A stretch of DNA of 64,000 nt from the NCBI GenBank assembly GCA_015680685.1, contig MNCI01013709.1, positions 1 to 64,000 of the forward strand, in the 5' to 3' direction. Made by a program: the position numbers and the translations under genes. The stretch is from Gnetum montanum. Its lineage: Eukaryota; Streptophyta; Gnetopsida; Gnetales; Gnetaceae. The number at the start of each line of letters is the position of its first letter. Positions within the stretch are counted from its first letter, which is position 1. Below, piece after piece: positions 44,345-56,816 of the stretch. Under the pieces are notes generated by a model. It was not told where the DNA came from and made no database searches. It was given only the letters and a program-made list of their open reading frames with translations.

Positions 44345-45962
44345 TGATGGGACTCAAGGCAGGAGAGTCAACATACACTTTTGAAGGGCAAGGACCCACA
44401 TGTCCTTAGCGAAATAGGAGATGAGGAACCCTTTATAACAGGTTCTTTAGCAAATATGTTCCCCCTCATAATGATGGTGAGGAGGTAGGATATCAAAACC
44501 TACAATCAACGATACATAACCATGGTTCTGACGCCCATGAACACCAACTATTCACAAAGGGAACAACCACTCATGCTAAGGATGGGCACTTAGATCGTCA
44601 TCAAGATCGAGGCCGAAGAAGCAGAAGAGAAGATAGGAAACATCGTCATGGCAATGGTTCCCCTTCTTCTTTCCCTTCTTCACATCACTCAACCTCTCCT
44701 TCCACATCTAGGCGTAGCCATCATGAACACAATAGAGAGGATAAAGTTAGACAAAATGAGAGACCTTGACAGGAAAGTCGAGAGAGAGGACAAGCGCAAG
44801 GACATAGGGAGAGTAGGGAACAACGCAAATATCATAGGCATCATGAAAGAGATGATCATGACGAGCCGCTACTTGCAACCAGAAGCATTCTTTACATAAC
44901 GGAGGCAGTTAGGATTTCCACAAGGCATTTAAAAGATAGTCGGATCAAACATTTAGACATGAACAATATCCCACGATTTGAAGGGGGATACAATGCTGAT
45001 CCACAAAATCATTTACAAGCATTCCACGATGCTTGTGCCTTGCAGAATATAGAAAATGAGTGGCAAAAACTTAAGTTGTTCCCAAGGACACTCATCAAGG
45101 AAGCAGAGTGCTGGTACCAGTCCTTAGAACTGGAAACCATTAGGAGGTGGAGTACGATGCTAGAACTCTTCAATGATAAGTATCAAACATACTCCCGAGT
45201 GTCTAATTTGCGTAAGAAGATCCAAGGCTAGAAGCAAGGTACTTATGAACCCTTGGATGCTGCCATGGCCTACTACTACACATTGTTACATCGTTGCTCG
45301 GACCATGGGTACGCTTAGAGGGATCAAATTCGCCACATCGTGGATGGGCTAAGGCATGAAACTAGAAGAACCCTTAGGACTTATGCCCAAGGAAGACTCT
45401 CATAACTTAGAGCCCATGAAGTACATCACTTGTTGGAGCAAGTAGCAAAATAAGAAGGTGAACTACGAAAAAGAAAAAGTACGAAAGAATACAACTGTGA
45501 TCCCTCTCTTCGAAAGAAGGGAGTGAAATTTTGTGATGAAGAGGATGAGTCACCAATCGAAGAGTTGGTGAACAAAAAAACATTGCCAATTCAAAAGCTC
45601 AAAACAGAAATAGCGGCTAAGGTAGATGATGTATGGAGTTCCTTAGACTCTAAAATTGAAACTGTCTTAAATTTTGTAGAAGAGTCTAAGGTAGAAAAAA
45701 GTAGTGACAAATGTAAGAAAAAGTGGAGAGATTTAGGCCCTGCACATAACAAGGGTAAGGGGGAAATCACTAACTCCGATGGGGTTGTGGACTCTGACAC
45801 AGACGATGATGGTGGATGTGAGATCTACCACTATGATCATCCTAAGGGATGTTGCCCTATCATCTCACATCTACAGGAGTCTGGGGTGTATGCACTTAAT
45901 CCAAGACTTAATCAACGGCAAACACCCCATAGGTTACCTTATCCCCAAGGTAACCCAAGGTA
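44345..45962 (+). pseudogene. gag: Athila-type Gag of element D (decayed)
   Basis: The N-terminus is His/Ser/Arg-rich (GNGSPSSFPSSHHS). The gag core reads LDMNNIPRFEGGYNADP, LQAFHDACALQNIE, KLKLFPRTLIKEAECWYQSL, TMLELFNDKYQTYSRVSNL. It continues with HEPLDAAMAYYY-type sequence and ends in a zinc-knuckle-like CEIYHYDHPKGCCP (E keeps CEICHYDHPKGCCP: C-x2-C-x3-H-x3-C). Stops at 44,897, 45,229 (TAG) and others. E (62,495 onward) is a close homologue; F is more distant. Confidence 0.8.
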
Positions 45963-46599
45963 GTTCCTCCAACCATTAACGTATTATCCAAGCAGAACTC
46001 CCCCACAATCCATCGAGTAGCATCAGTAATGGCAATACCCACAGTCATGGGAGATGCCATCGCCCAAACATCAGTACCTTACTGACAACCTAACCCTTAT
46101 GGATATTATGTGTAGTAGCCAATTTCTCCAAGTGACTCTATGAGTCACACAACTCCCCACCATCACTACTAAGTTCGGGAGTACTTCAGAAGGACTCCTT
46201 CTCCTCCAGGAGACACTCCATACCCACACCATCTTCCAAATCCATTCGCACCTCTTCCACAAGTAGTTCCCATAACACCTCTTGCTCCAACAATGTAAGG
46301 GAAACTTCTTACTCAACCATAGCAACGTCACGCTATGAGAGCTGTAAATATTCAACCTGCTACTGATTCTAACAACTGTAAAAAGAGAAGATCCTTCTTC
46401 AAAACCAAAAGCCTAGACAAACTCTCGCAACAACAAGAGGTTGAGCCGATGTACACTTCTCCACCATCTAACACTTCGAAGCATCCTTCAGTCCAACAGA
46501 GCTTAATGCATACGGTTATGTTAATGCATACCGTAATCGACTAGATCAAGGTAGGCCACCTTTCTAGGAAACTAACTGATCCTGGAAGCTCCTTAATCT

Positions 46600-47336
46600 A
46601 TTTACAAATTGCCAGAAATAAACCACATAGGGATCTTCTTAACTTAGGTTCCGGAGTCAATTTACTATCATGAGAAATGTATCAAGCCTGGAACCTCCCC
46701 CAACTTAAGAAGAACAACATTCAACTAGAGCTGGTAGACTAGTCCATCACCATTTCCTCGGGATTGGTGAAGGACATTATTACCACTGTGTGTGGTTGGT
46801 CTTACCCAGCTGATTTCCTGGTGATTGAAGTCAACAACAATGAAGGGGACATCCCAATTATAATGGGAAGGGCATGGCTAAGCACAGTAGACGCATGCCT
46901 TAGGATCTGCGATCTTTCCTTGGAAATTTCTAAGATAAACATTTATGGAAAGATCGAGAAGAGGAAAGTTCCATGCATCACATACAATAATTCATTGGGT
47001 GATGACATGGAGGAAATTCCTCCATGTAACAAGTATTCCCTTGAAATTTTGCAACAAAGATGCCTATATGTAGCAGCCACACAACTAGTAGTAAACACCC
47101 CGTGGTTGACAACTACTCAAAAGAGCAATCAAATATGCATGGAACGAACTGAGGAAACTGATGCCCATAAAAAAAGCATATACACATTGGAATATGAGTG
47201 TCACCAACTTCCACCCCTTAATATAAGATCATCAATTAGGAGAAGTTGGACACTTCATAGAAATTCAAATAGGTGCTCATTATTTCGGATCTCTCCCTTT
47301 CCACTCTGTCATGGGGGAGATGGCCACCTATGCTAA
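46600..47336 (+). pseudogene. pro: Aspartic protease of element D (decayed)
   Basis: LLNLGSGVNLLS (about 46,637-46,672) stands where Athila proteases have LCDLGASVNLM, so the catalytic Asp reads Asn. Then LELVD.SITISSGLVKDIITTV, FLVIEVNNNEGDIPIIMGRAWLST and DLSLEISKINIYGK follow, typical of PR to its C-terminus. The frame continues ~50 residues and stops at 47,336 without entering RT. Confidence 0.75.
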
Positions 47337-47363
47337 TCATATGGGGCCCTCAGTTCTTTTAAG

Positions 47364-47560
47364 TTTTTGTTTTACAATGTTTTTGTTTTACAACATTTTT
47401 GTTTTACAAGTTTTTGTTTTACACATTTTTGTTTTACAACGTTTTTTTTTACAAGTTTTTATTTTACACATTTTTGTTTTACAACGTTTTTTTTACACAT
47501 TTTTGTTTTGCACGTTTTTGTCTTACACGTTTTTGTTTTACAAATTTCTTTAACTTTTCT
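47364..47560 (+). repeat. TTTTTGTTTTACA tandem repeat
   Basis: About a dozen copies of TTTTTGTTTTACA(A/C)(G/A) with a period near 16 bp. F has a short version on the minus strand (54,160-54,270). A (GT)n run follows at 47,598-47,615. The open frames across it are by-products of low complexity. Confidence 0.9.
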
Positions 47561-48011
47561 TATTTTTGTTTTACAACATTGTTATACTTTTCCATTTTGT
47601 GTGTGTGTGTGTGTGATCCACCTTGTAAGTTTGTCACCCAATAAGTGTTTAGAATGATGCTATGAACTATTTTCATGTTGATTGCTAATGTTTGATTTTT
47701 ACCTTTAAGTCACAATGTTGATACTAAGGTATGTTTCTTTTGATATGGCAGGCAATGAGATCACTTCATCCATCCATCCACCAATTTCTATGGTCTCTCT
47801 TAGCTTGGAAATGTATGGTCCCCTTCTTAATAAGAACTTAAACAAATCAGTGACTGGACATTTCTCAAACTAAGGAAGGACTCAAGGATTCAAACGGGTT
47901 TTGTGTTGCCCATTCTCTTGAGTGCTTGGATGTTTTATTCTTGAGTTTTCTTGCCGTTTCGATGTTACCCAATTATCGGAAGATGAGACAATAAAAATAA
48001 TCAAGTATTTG

Positions 48012-48190
48012 CATGGTGTGGTTCTCATGCATAAAAATACAAAACAAAACAAAAAGAAAAGAAAAGAAAAAAGTGAGAATTCAAAGCACACCCCTTAGAA
48101 AGAATAAACTTGGGCTACAAGCACTGGTTATGGAACCAAAAGTGTTCCCTCTAACTAAGGTTCTTCTTGCTTCCCATTCTCTCATTTGTT
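48012..48190 (+). repeat. 3' cassette, copy in D
   Basis: Translated: FAWCGSH, then a Lys-rich A-run stretch, IQSTPLRKNKLGLQALVMEP and PLTKVLLASHSL. It is homologous to the copies at 39,880 (G) and 53,460-53,720 (F, minus). Confidence 0.6.
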
Positions 48191-48255
48191 TCATCAGAAC
48201 GGTGGTAACTCTTGGGGAAGGCATTCTTGTTATCCAAGTCGATGGTTTAGCCTAA

Positions 48256-49361
48256 TGCATTGATGTGAAGTCACTGGATGTGGCTGGTTTGAGGCTGGAG
48301 TTGGAATGAGATTTGCCAAGTCACATTAATCATGAAGCACACAAGGGGCTATACACCACCTTGTTCTTGGGATTCCATTCCATCCTCTTCTCTCCACCCT
48401 TCTCTCCATTGTTCACCTCATTTCTGGTTATATCATTAGTGTATATTTTGGTAGATGCATTGTTTTCTTTTTAGTAAATGCTTGTCGTTAAGACTTTAAC
48501 TCTTTTTCCAAATGACATTCCCAGAGCCAACGGACTCTTTAAATGTGGGTTTGTCAGGGCATCAAGGGCATGAGCCTGCTTTGGGGAGGACCCACTAACA
48601 TTCCTATTTTATGCATCTATTAACTTATTTTCCCTAACATTTTTGCAATTAATTTTATTTTTTTCATTACCATCTTGACATCCATTTCATCGATGCTATA
48701 GTTGTCCCTTTCTATCTATCTTTTTTACTCCTTTCCTTTCTCCATTCTAATGCTACTGGAGGTTCGCGATTCATCATGGGGGTACGGGGCCCTATTTTTT
48801 TTTATTTTCTCCTAGCCTTGAATTTTTTCGATTTTTTTCCTAACCCTTACACCTTCGGTAGTCATCATTAATATATCCCTAGATCCGTATTAGCCATACC
48901 AAAACCTAGCCAATGGACCTACACCGAAGAAAGGTATTAATTACATAATGATTCATTTACCCTTGCTAGTATATGATTATGTTGTATGTGCAGATGGAGA
49001 TCATACAACAATGGATTGGATCTAGAAGAACCACATGGAATGGAGCAACGCTGAAAGTAATTATGTAAGGAGCAAGATCGATGGTGCGCTTATCGATGGA
49101 CAATGGAAGGTGCAATCTTGGTGTTGGCAGCAGCAACACTTCTTTCTCTATCTCTCTTTCTTTCTCAACTGCCAAGTAAGTCCTGATGTCATTGTAATAA
49201 GGTGTTCACCCTTGTTGTCATGAACAATAGTTTTGTCAAGTTTTGTAATGATGATCCGTTCACATGTCATCCCATTAGTTCCATTCCCCTCAATAATTTC
49301 ATACCTTCCTGATATTATTGTAAGGAACTTGAGGATGAGTTTTCATTCAATCATGGGGGTA
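48256..49361 (+). other. Element D 3' untranslated region
   Basis: Collinear with G's 40.1-41.25 and 44.1-44.3 kb. It contains the acceptor-like TGTGCAG|ATGGAGATC (48,986-49,000), followed by only ~17 codons before a stop, where G has a 2.8-kb ORF. It ends with the tract CATGGGGGTA before the LTR. Confidence 0.6.
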
Positions 49362-50349
49362 TGATGAGACACGATTCGCATGAGCTGTGATATTGTGTAC
49401 ACGATATCGTGGTCTATCGTTAAATCTATAAATAAGAGGCGGCACTCCCCTTATTTCCCATCCTGAGTTAGAAGTCGGGAAACTTTGGCAGTTTGATCAC
49501 TCTAGAGATAGAATATTTTCCATGTGCCCACAGTAGGAGTCCTAAAGTGAACGGATATTTATTCGAGCAACATTGTACTTGAACACAAGTTGTGTACGGT
49601 AATAAAGACGAGCTTCTTGGATAAACCTTCCAGCACATGGAATAGGATTTTATTTATTGTTTTCTCTCTCAACCTAAAACTCCTAGAATGTGTTATGAGT
49701 CCGACTTGATTACGAGCATCTAAGGATGTGTACAGATAGTCAAGGAATTGGCTGCTTATCTCATGTGGTATAAGTACGACTTGATTACGAGCATCTAGTG
49801 TGACTACTTGGTAACCCAGTGGCGTATTCAGGATCTTCACTTGGTAATCCTGGTGGTAGTCCTGGATGTGTATGATTAGTCAATAAATCGGTTGCTCATC
49901 GCACTTAGGCTAGATTAGCTTTCTCAACCCTTTCCTCCTAGTTAAGTGCCTCAGTACAACCACTTTGAGCATGTGCGTTACGTGTGGTGATCCCAGCAAT
50001 GATTAGCGTTTGGTAGCCGCGGTTGCATCGATTCAGGATGTGTATGGTAAGTGGGAACGGATGCTAATGCTAGGTAATTTAGACTTATTCATTAGTTAGA
50101 GCTAGTTAGTTTCTCAACCCTTCACCTCGATAGCATAGGATAAAAACATAAAAGACCATAAAAATCATATACCTCGAACTTACTTAACCATACACTGTGA
50201 AAACCACAAGTAAGTTTGGGAAGACAACGAATGATTAACCCCAAGTGTTCCATGGGGCATGTAGGCACTTAGTCTACGGAGTTCAACCGGATCGCACGTG
50301 CTAGGCTTGTTTCGTATGGTTGAGTGTAGGGGTACCTCGCCACTCATCA
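49362..50349 (+). repeat. Element D 3' LTR (988 bp)
   Basis: TGATGAG...CTCATCA gives 7-bp terminal inverted repeats. TATAAATA at 49,427-49,434 and AATAAA at 49,601-49,606. It is homologous to the LTR at 61,040 (E) and, more distantly, to F's LTRs. Confidence 0.9.
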
Positions 50350-51446
50350 AATGGATAGAAGAATTGAGACATGATTACCTTAAATATGGTTGTAATAAGT
50401 CCCATGTGTAGTTATGATTAATATGGTTATCCTACATGTCCATCTAGTTTCTAGACCAAGTCTTACCTCATCCAATGACATCACATTATGTCATCCTCAA
50501 GACCATTATCATAGGCCCAACCAAATAACAACATGGTCACATAATAATTCACCCAATATAGAAGAAAACATGATGTAAAGTTCGTTTGTGTTAATTAATT
50601 AGATTAGATTAGATTATCCTTAATTACATGCCTTTCTAATAGTACCCCAAGGATAACTTCATATGAATTAACTAATTAATCAATTAATTATCTTTGTCAA
50701 AAATATTCCTTCAAACATGGATCATATGACTTTGTAATGAAATAGTAAGGAAGCATGTTTCTTAGATGGTATTTCCTTCTTTCTATTAAGTGTAAGTGGA
50801 GTGGTGTATGTAATCATATATCCTGAGTGAGACCGTAGATGGTGTTTGAAGAAGTTGATAAATCTTGCTCTTAATTTCATATCCTTGTTAATTACAACTT
50901 GTTCCTTTCTCCTTTTTTTAAATTGTAATGACCATGAGAGCTAATTAATGTTTATAATTTAATAAAAATAATATTATTCTCATTTTTCTTAAAAGCTAAT
51001 TACTAGTCCTATCCAAGATAGCCCTTCTTTGTCATGATAAAATAATTATCATTGTAACAATGATAGAGAGATCTCTTGATCACAGTTCTTTTTCCTTTTT
51101 TTCTAGTGGACTTTACCATGGTAAATAAATAATTATCATAATAATGATGGAATAAGAGAAACTTTTTCACATGAATTATTATTTGTAAGAGTTTAACTAC
51201 TTTGTAACCTAGACTTTGTCCATGGAAAATCAATTCTCAATGAATCAATTTGAGATTTTTTAATTTGAAAAATATAAAAAATTATCTCATTTAAATAATA
51301 GATATATATCATAAATATATAGCTAAAATAATGGTAAGTACCTTTTATTAATAGCAAAAATAGGAATGAATGACTACATTTTCTAGTTATTCTTTCCTTA
51401 GCAAATGACATAAAATAAATTTTTCTCAATTGTATGATATCATTTC
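50350..51446. other. AT-rich DNA between elements D and F
   Basis: No ORF with family motifs and no repeats recognised. Together with 57,598 onward it is the pre-insertion site of F. Confidence 0.5.
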
Positions 51447-51451
51447 TACAT
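51447..51451. other. Target-site duplication of F, left copy (TACAT)
   Basis: TACAT directly abuts the F LTR end at 51,452 and is repeated at 57,593-57,597. Five bp is the usual Ty3/gypsy duplication length. Confidence 0.9.
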
Positions 51452-52305
51452 TGATGAGTGGCAAGGTACCCCTATGCCCAACCATATGAATCACAAGCAT
51501 TCATGCATGATCAAGTCGAATTCCATGGATGCGACTAGTTGTGGCATCTAGATCACTATGCCTTGATTGTAGTTCACTATCTTCCCACTTGGACTAGTGG
51601 TAGCTTTGTCACGTATGGTTTAGTCCAAAGTGAGGCATATGATTTTTACTATTTTATGTTTTATAAGTCTAATTGCCTACAACAAGAATGAAAGATAAAG
51701 TAATTTAAGATCTAATTCATCTACTGCCTAGCTAGCCTAACACAAGTAACCACCCCACTTTTCTAGACACATCCTGAACACATATAGTGCTACTGGGCTA
51801 CCAAATGGTAAGTGTTGTTGGGTTACCAAGTACTATATGTATGCTCAAAGTGGTCATGCTTTTGTCCATTAAGAATTGGAAATTAATTACGTAATTGAAA
51901 TGTAGTAAAGTAAAGAGCATTAAAAGAAACATTAATCTATTCTCAGTGCTGTAAAGATTGTTAAAAGAGTTCATTTTTATTCCCATCACACTACTGCGCT
52001 CAAGTACATCAATGTTTAAACAAAGATCCCTACACACTTAGACTCCTACTGCGGGCACTTAGAAAATATTCTAACTCTAGAGAAAATAAACTACAAGAGC
52101 TTCGCTACTTTGATAGAAAACTAATAAAAAATCATGAAAAAATAATGTCAAATCAGGAGCCTATGCACTATATTTATAAGCCAACATATACCCCTCGACG
52201 TCGGATACTCGATGTCGCATCTAGACCCCAACGTTGGATACCCAATGTTGTGGCCTCAAATTATAGATACCCAGTGTCCCAACGATTGGAAAATGTGTTT
52301 CATCA
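51452..52305 (-). repeat. Element F 3' LTR (854 bp)
   Basis: On the minus strand it starts TGATGAAAC and ends CTCATCA. TATA-like CTTATAAATA lies at 52,180-52,171. Its U3 contains ACGTTGGGTATC-type and GACATCGAGTATCC-type words (52,195-52,290). The 5' LTR lacks much of that part. Confidence 0.9.
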
Positions 52306-55180
52306 TACCCCCACAACTAAATGAAAATTCATCCTCAAGTGTAGAAGAGGAGGAACAAGTTCTTTACAAAATATTGAGTAGGTATGGGATCATTGATGAA
52401 CATACAAACTGACTTAGATGAAACAAATAGACTCTGACTGCCCAAGTGTATGAAGTTACAACTTTTTACAAAATTGGGTGTTCATGATAAGAGAAGTGAA
52501 CACCTTAGATAACAATGACATCCAACACCTCTTAGCAGCATAAGAATGAGAGAGAAGATCCAACAATCCTAAACAATTCTCATTGTGTGGTACTGCCACA
52601 TCATCCTTGGTGAGGATTGTCTCATTTCCAATCCATGATTTCCATTACAATCACAATTGAATCATGGATTAGTATGCAATGTGTAACACATAACTATTAA
52701 ATGTCTTGTCTCATTGATGGTTACACCTAGCTAAGTTGTGATTGTGGTAGATTGGTTCCTTGAGTAGTGTTAGTGGGAAGGCTAACAAATAGGGTAAAAT
52801 AGATAAGTGGTCTATTAAATTTAAAAAAGTTTAACACAAGGAAATATTTGAAGAGGGTGTAAGAATTCACAACAATAAAATGGAAACTTTACTAAAAATT
52901 TTTGTGAAGATGTGCATAATTGGATGTCATTGATGGGGTAAACAAAAGGAATTTGATTGTAAAAGTGTCTAAGGATAAAGAACTTAACTAACCCAACTAA
53001 AAGATATGCAAGTGGATCTCCCCAAAGTAAGCACAAGCCTTTTATTCCCTTACATAACTTCAAACCAAAGAGTCCATGGGCCCCATGGATGATTAATTGT
53101 TACGAAAGATTAAGTACAAAAACCCAAAAGAAACTAACTAATAATTTCAACACATCAAACCAAGACATCAAACCAAAACATGAAATTGGTAGTGAGGTTA
53201 GATATGAAAAGGATAGATGAATGAGAGAGTGTGGAATGGAGTTCCTAATTAAGGTCACATGAAGCCCCTTATGGATTTTTTGGTTAAATGACTTGATAGG
53301 ATTGGTCCTTAGTCTAGATCAAAACCAACCACATTCAGTGACTTCACATCATCATTTTAAGACCAATCCATCCCTTGAGACACAAGAGTGCTCCCACAAA
53401 ACAACCACCATTCCTTATTAAAAAAGAAAAGATAAGTAGGAAGTGAGGAAGGGCCTTAGTTAGAGGGGACCTTCAAGCATGGGTAACATGTCTTTCTAGC
53501 TCCATAACTAATGCTTGTAGCCCATTTATTTTGGCATGGGCAACATGTCTTTCTAGTGCCATAACCAATGCTTGTAGCTCATTTATCTTTTCTAAGGGGT
53601 GTGCTTTGAATTTCCATATTTTTTTTAAATGGAAACCACACCATGCAAAGATGTATGCATTTATTGTTTCTAAAGGGTGTGCTTTGAATCCCCATTTTTT
53701 TTCTTTTCTGATGAGAACCACACCATGCAAAGACTTATTCAACTTCCTTTTATTAGTCAACACGAAATGGTAAGAAATCCATGAAAACACACATGCACCC
53801 AGGCAAATAGAAAGGTACAAAGAATACTAAATCTCCTTGAAGTTACACCCTATTAAAACCTTTGAATTATTTCCAATTCTAGAAACTACCAAAGTCACAA
53901 GTTTGTTAAAGTTTCATTAATGAAAAAGGGACTGCATGTTTTCAGAATAAGGAAAACCATAGAGTTCATTGATGGGTGGATGTTGTGGACTCACTAGCTA
54001 TTGCATGAAAAAGAACCATGTACTAATCATCTATAACAAAATTCAAAGCCAAAAACCATTTACCAACAATTAAATAAAAAAATAGTATGTACCACCATTA
54101 AGCAACACATTACCATTGTACCTAGCACTTATTAACAAAATGTTAGAAAATCACACCAAAATAAAAAAAAAGTGTAAACTAACAATGGTGTAAAACAAAA
54201 ATTAGAAAAGATTGATAACACGAAAACAAGAAGATTTAAAATAAAGAATGTGTAAAACAAAAAGTTAATAAACACTTAAGAATCTTGAAGATTAGAATGG
54301 GGGGTGAACCCCACAACTAAAAATTTGGTCGTGATAAGGATTAATAAGTGGATAAATAGGATCCATGCATGTATGAAACATTGGTAATCATTCATGCCTA
54401 AGCCATTGGATGTCTATTAGTGGTGTGGTGGCTAGGTAGAAAAATTGTTGGTCACACACCTGATGGTTAAATGTATGATGGGTCAGAGTATGAGGTGTGT
54501 TAACATTATGGATGTCTGGCCCATGATTGCACCCTTGATCATGATATGGTATGCATGGATTTGTTTGTCTCCCCACATTGATAGACTTATTGTCTGGATT
54601 TGGGATTGGAGTACCAATAGATGATGACCTTTGTATATGATCAAAGGACATTGGTTGAGACAAGGAAGGTGGTGCACCAGATTGGGCTTGTGCTGGCTTG
54701 GATGATATGGTGGGTCCATGCATGGTCTACTTTGGCTTACAGCTTTTCCTTCAAAAGTGACATTTCCTACATTGTAGTTGAGACCCCCTGGTGTCAGCAT
54801 GTTTATGCACATTTGTAGCACAAGTGACATTCATTTGTTAATATTGTGGTGTGAAACCTTCTTGTGTCCTTGGTGGTCACCTATAATGATGTGGAATAGA
54901 AGGATATCAAGGGTAAGATGAATGGTAAGAGGTGCAAGGTGGTGATTCTTTAGGGGATGTCATGGGTTGATGGTACTCAAGAGAGTGGTAGTGATGATTT
55001 GAAATAGAGGATGTAGAACTAATTGGAGAAATAGGATGTTGAACATAATATCCATGCTATTTTAGGGGGTAGGGTTTATTTGGTGGTGGCCTCCCCCACG
55101 ACTGTGGTTGTTTCCATTGTGGTTGATAACTGTGTTGAGGTTGGTAATAAGTCCCCCTAGGATGGTACGATTGGTTATGG
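52306..55180 (-). other. Element F 3' half: Pro-rich remnant and 3' UTR
   Basis: The tract GTTGTGGGGGTA (minus) abuts the LTR. The 3' cassette is at 53,460-53,720. The stretch 54,390-54,830 (minus) is Pro/Gln/His-rich, like the segment after gag in D. No protease motif (DxG or ILGRPFL) was found. Confidence 0.6.
53460..53720 (-). repeat. 3' cassette in F, with an internal duplication
   Basis: Minus-strand translation: FAWCGFHLKKIWKFKAHPL, then LQALVMALERHVAHAK followed at once by a second LQALVMELERHVTHA. The ~60-bp duplication is visible in the DNA (CATGTCTTTCTAG at 53,489 and 53,545). An extra FKAHPLETINA lies further upstream, so part of the cassette is tripled. Confidence 0.65.
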
Positions 55181-55182
55181 TA

Positions 55183-56691
55183 CTATCTATAATTACCTTG
55201 TGGAAGAGAAAATCTCCTGGGCATGTATTTTTGCACAAATTTTAGATTTAAGGCACCTACCCAATACTCCCATAGATGTAATAAGACTAGGCAATGGCCC
55301 TTTGGATGGCCATATATGTAGATGTTGCATCCATTATCTTGATCTATGGTTGAGCCTATAGCCTCACTTTCTTTAGTTATTTTCTCCATTTTCCAAAAAG
55401 TGTTCCTAGCTATTTCTTAGTTATGTATCCTATGTTTATTGTGATTTCCTAGCTTATTTTTCATGATCCTCTCCTCGACCATCTTAATAAGAGTTGTAAA
55501 ATTTTGATATATCCATTTGGACATCCTATTAAACTTTGCTTCTAGTTCATCAATAGACTCCTATATCAGCAAGGTTTGTTGCAAAATCACCTTATCGAGA
55601 GTAGTTTCGTTCTCCTTACCATATATATAGACCTCCTTCTATTGAAGAGTTGAGTCCCATTGATATTTCTCAAAAATCTTCCATTTTCATATCTCTCCTT
55701 CTTCTTTTTCCATATGCTCTATTAGCTCTTTGATTTGATGGGCTTGGAGCTCATATAATTGCCTTGGGACATACATCCCAAGGGTCTCCCTTGTTTCATT
55801 ATGAAGCCCATCTATGATGTGCAAAAGTTTCCTTTCCTTAGAGAAACCATGGCCTGGGCATCTATTTAGTAAGGCATAATATCTATCTAAGGCCATGTCC
55901 AAGGGTTCATGTTGTTCTTGCTTCCACTCTTGGATCTATCTCATCAAGTTGGACACTCTTGCATAGGTTTCATATTTCTTGTTGAAAAGTTCCAACATTG
56001 TGGATCATCGTTAAATTGAATTCAATCTCAATGATCTATACCACACTTTGGCTCTATCAATTAGTGTCCTAGGAAAGAGCTTAAGCTTTTGCCATCCACT
56101 TTCAATGTCGTAGTAAGCATAGGCATCATGGAAGGAATGTAAATGATGTTGCAGATCTGAATATAGGCTCCTACAAATTTAGGAATATTATTAATGTCAA
56201 GCTTGGGTAGGCGACTCTTTTTGCGATACCTACAAGATATCTTAATGACCTTTTTGATATGCATTAGGCTTTTAGTGGTCAATAGTGGTTCATCGTTATA
56301 ATGGAGCTCTATCTGTATGCCTACATTCATCTTCATTAGAAGTAGAAGTTGAGGGGGGAGAGGAAGATGAGGAACTAGGAGAATCACCATGGCTTCTATA
56401 GTGTTCCTCAAGATCCCTTGATTTATCATTTCTAGGTCTCGAAAAGGTCTTAGGCCTTGAGGCCTCCCCTAGTCTAAGACCTACATCATCTCCTCCAAGA
56501 TGGTCTACCTTAGGTGAATGTAGTCTTTGAGTGTTGTTAGGGTGGTCATGATCATAAGAAACCCCTGCATAAGGTTGATCACTCCAATCTTCGTCATCGT
56601 ATATTACATTATTTCTGCAATGAATGTGTTCACTATACCATGCATTGTCATTTCCATGTGGGAGAGACATTTTTGTTGGTTTATAGTGCAT
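55183..56691 (-). pseudogene. gag: Athila-type Gag of element F (decayed)
   Basis: The N-terminus (MSLPHGND, HSPKVDHLGGDD, SSSSSSPPSTSTS) leads to the core LDINNIPKFVGAYI, QKLKLFPRTLI, TMLELFNKKYETYARVSNL. Then come HEPLDMALDRYYALLNRCPGHGF and ETRETLGMYVPRQL, and the knuckle remnant NIYIYGHPKGHC (cysteines partly lost). Stops and frame changes occur near 56,290, 56,060 and 55,687. It is homologous to D and E gag but clearly diverged. Confidence 0.75.
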
Positions 56692-56776
56692 GTGATTTAA
56701 TATTTTTTGAAAGATATATCGATAATACCTTATAATGATTGTGTATTATATAACTAATATAGATAACTAGCACCAT

Positions 56777-56816
56777 CCTCGGCAACGGTGCCAATGATCC
56801 CCAACAATGACGCCAA
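56777..56816 (-). promoter_or_regulatory. Duplicated primer-binding site of element F
   Basis: Minus strand: TTGGCGTCATTGTTGGGG directly after the LTR (56,816-56,799), then again TTGGCACCGTTGCCGAGG (56,794-56,777). Both resemble the tRNA-Asp-type site TGGCGCCGTTGCCGGGG of Athila elements. The repeat unit is 22 bp and includes the last four LTR bases (ATCA). Confidence 0.85.

Larger units (their letters stand above)
44319..50349 (+). mobile_element. Element D: gag-protease element without pol (5' LTR lost)
   Basis: Gag (44,345-45,962), Pro-rich stretch, PR (46,600-47,200), T-rich repeats, 3' cassette, polypurine tract and 3' LTR (49,362-50,349). There is no RT, RNase H or integrase in the 2.1 kb between PR and the LTR. 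The 5' LTR and primer site are missing, because gag leader sequence begins ~25 bp after element G's LTR start. Confidence 0.75.

Noticed and set aside
47311-47657. Phe/Cys/Tyr-rich ORFs resembling membrane proteins
   Set aside because: They come from the TTTTTGTTTTACA repeat read in all three frames.
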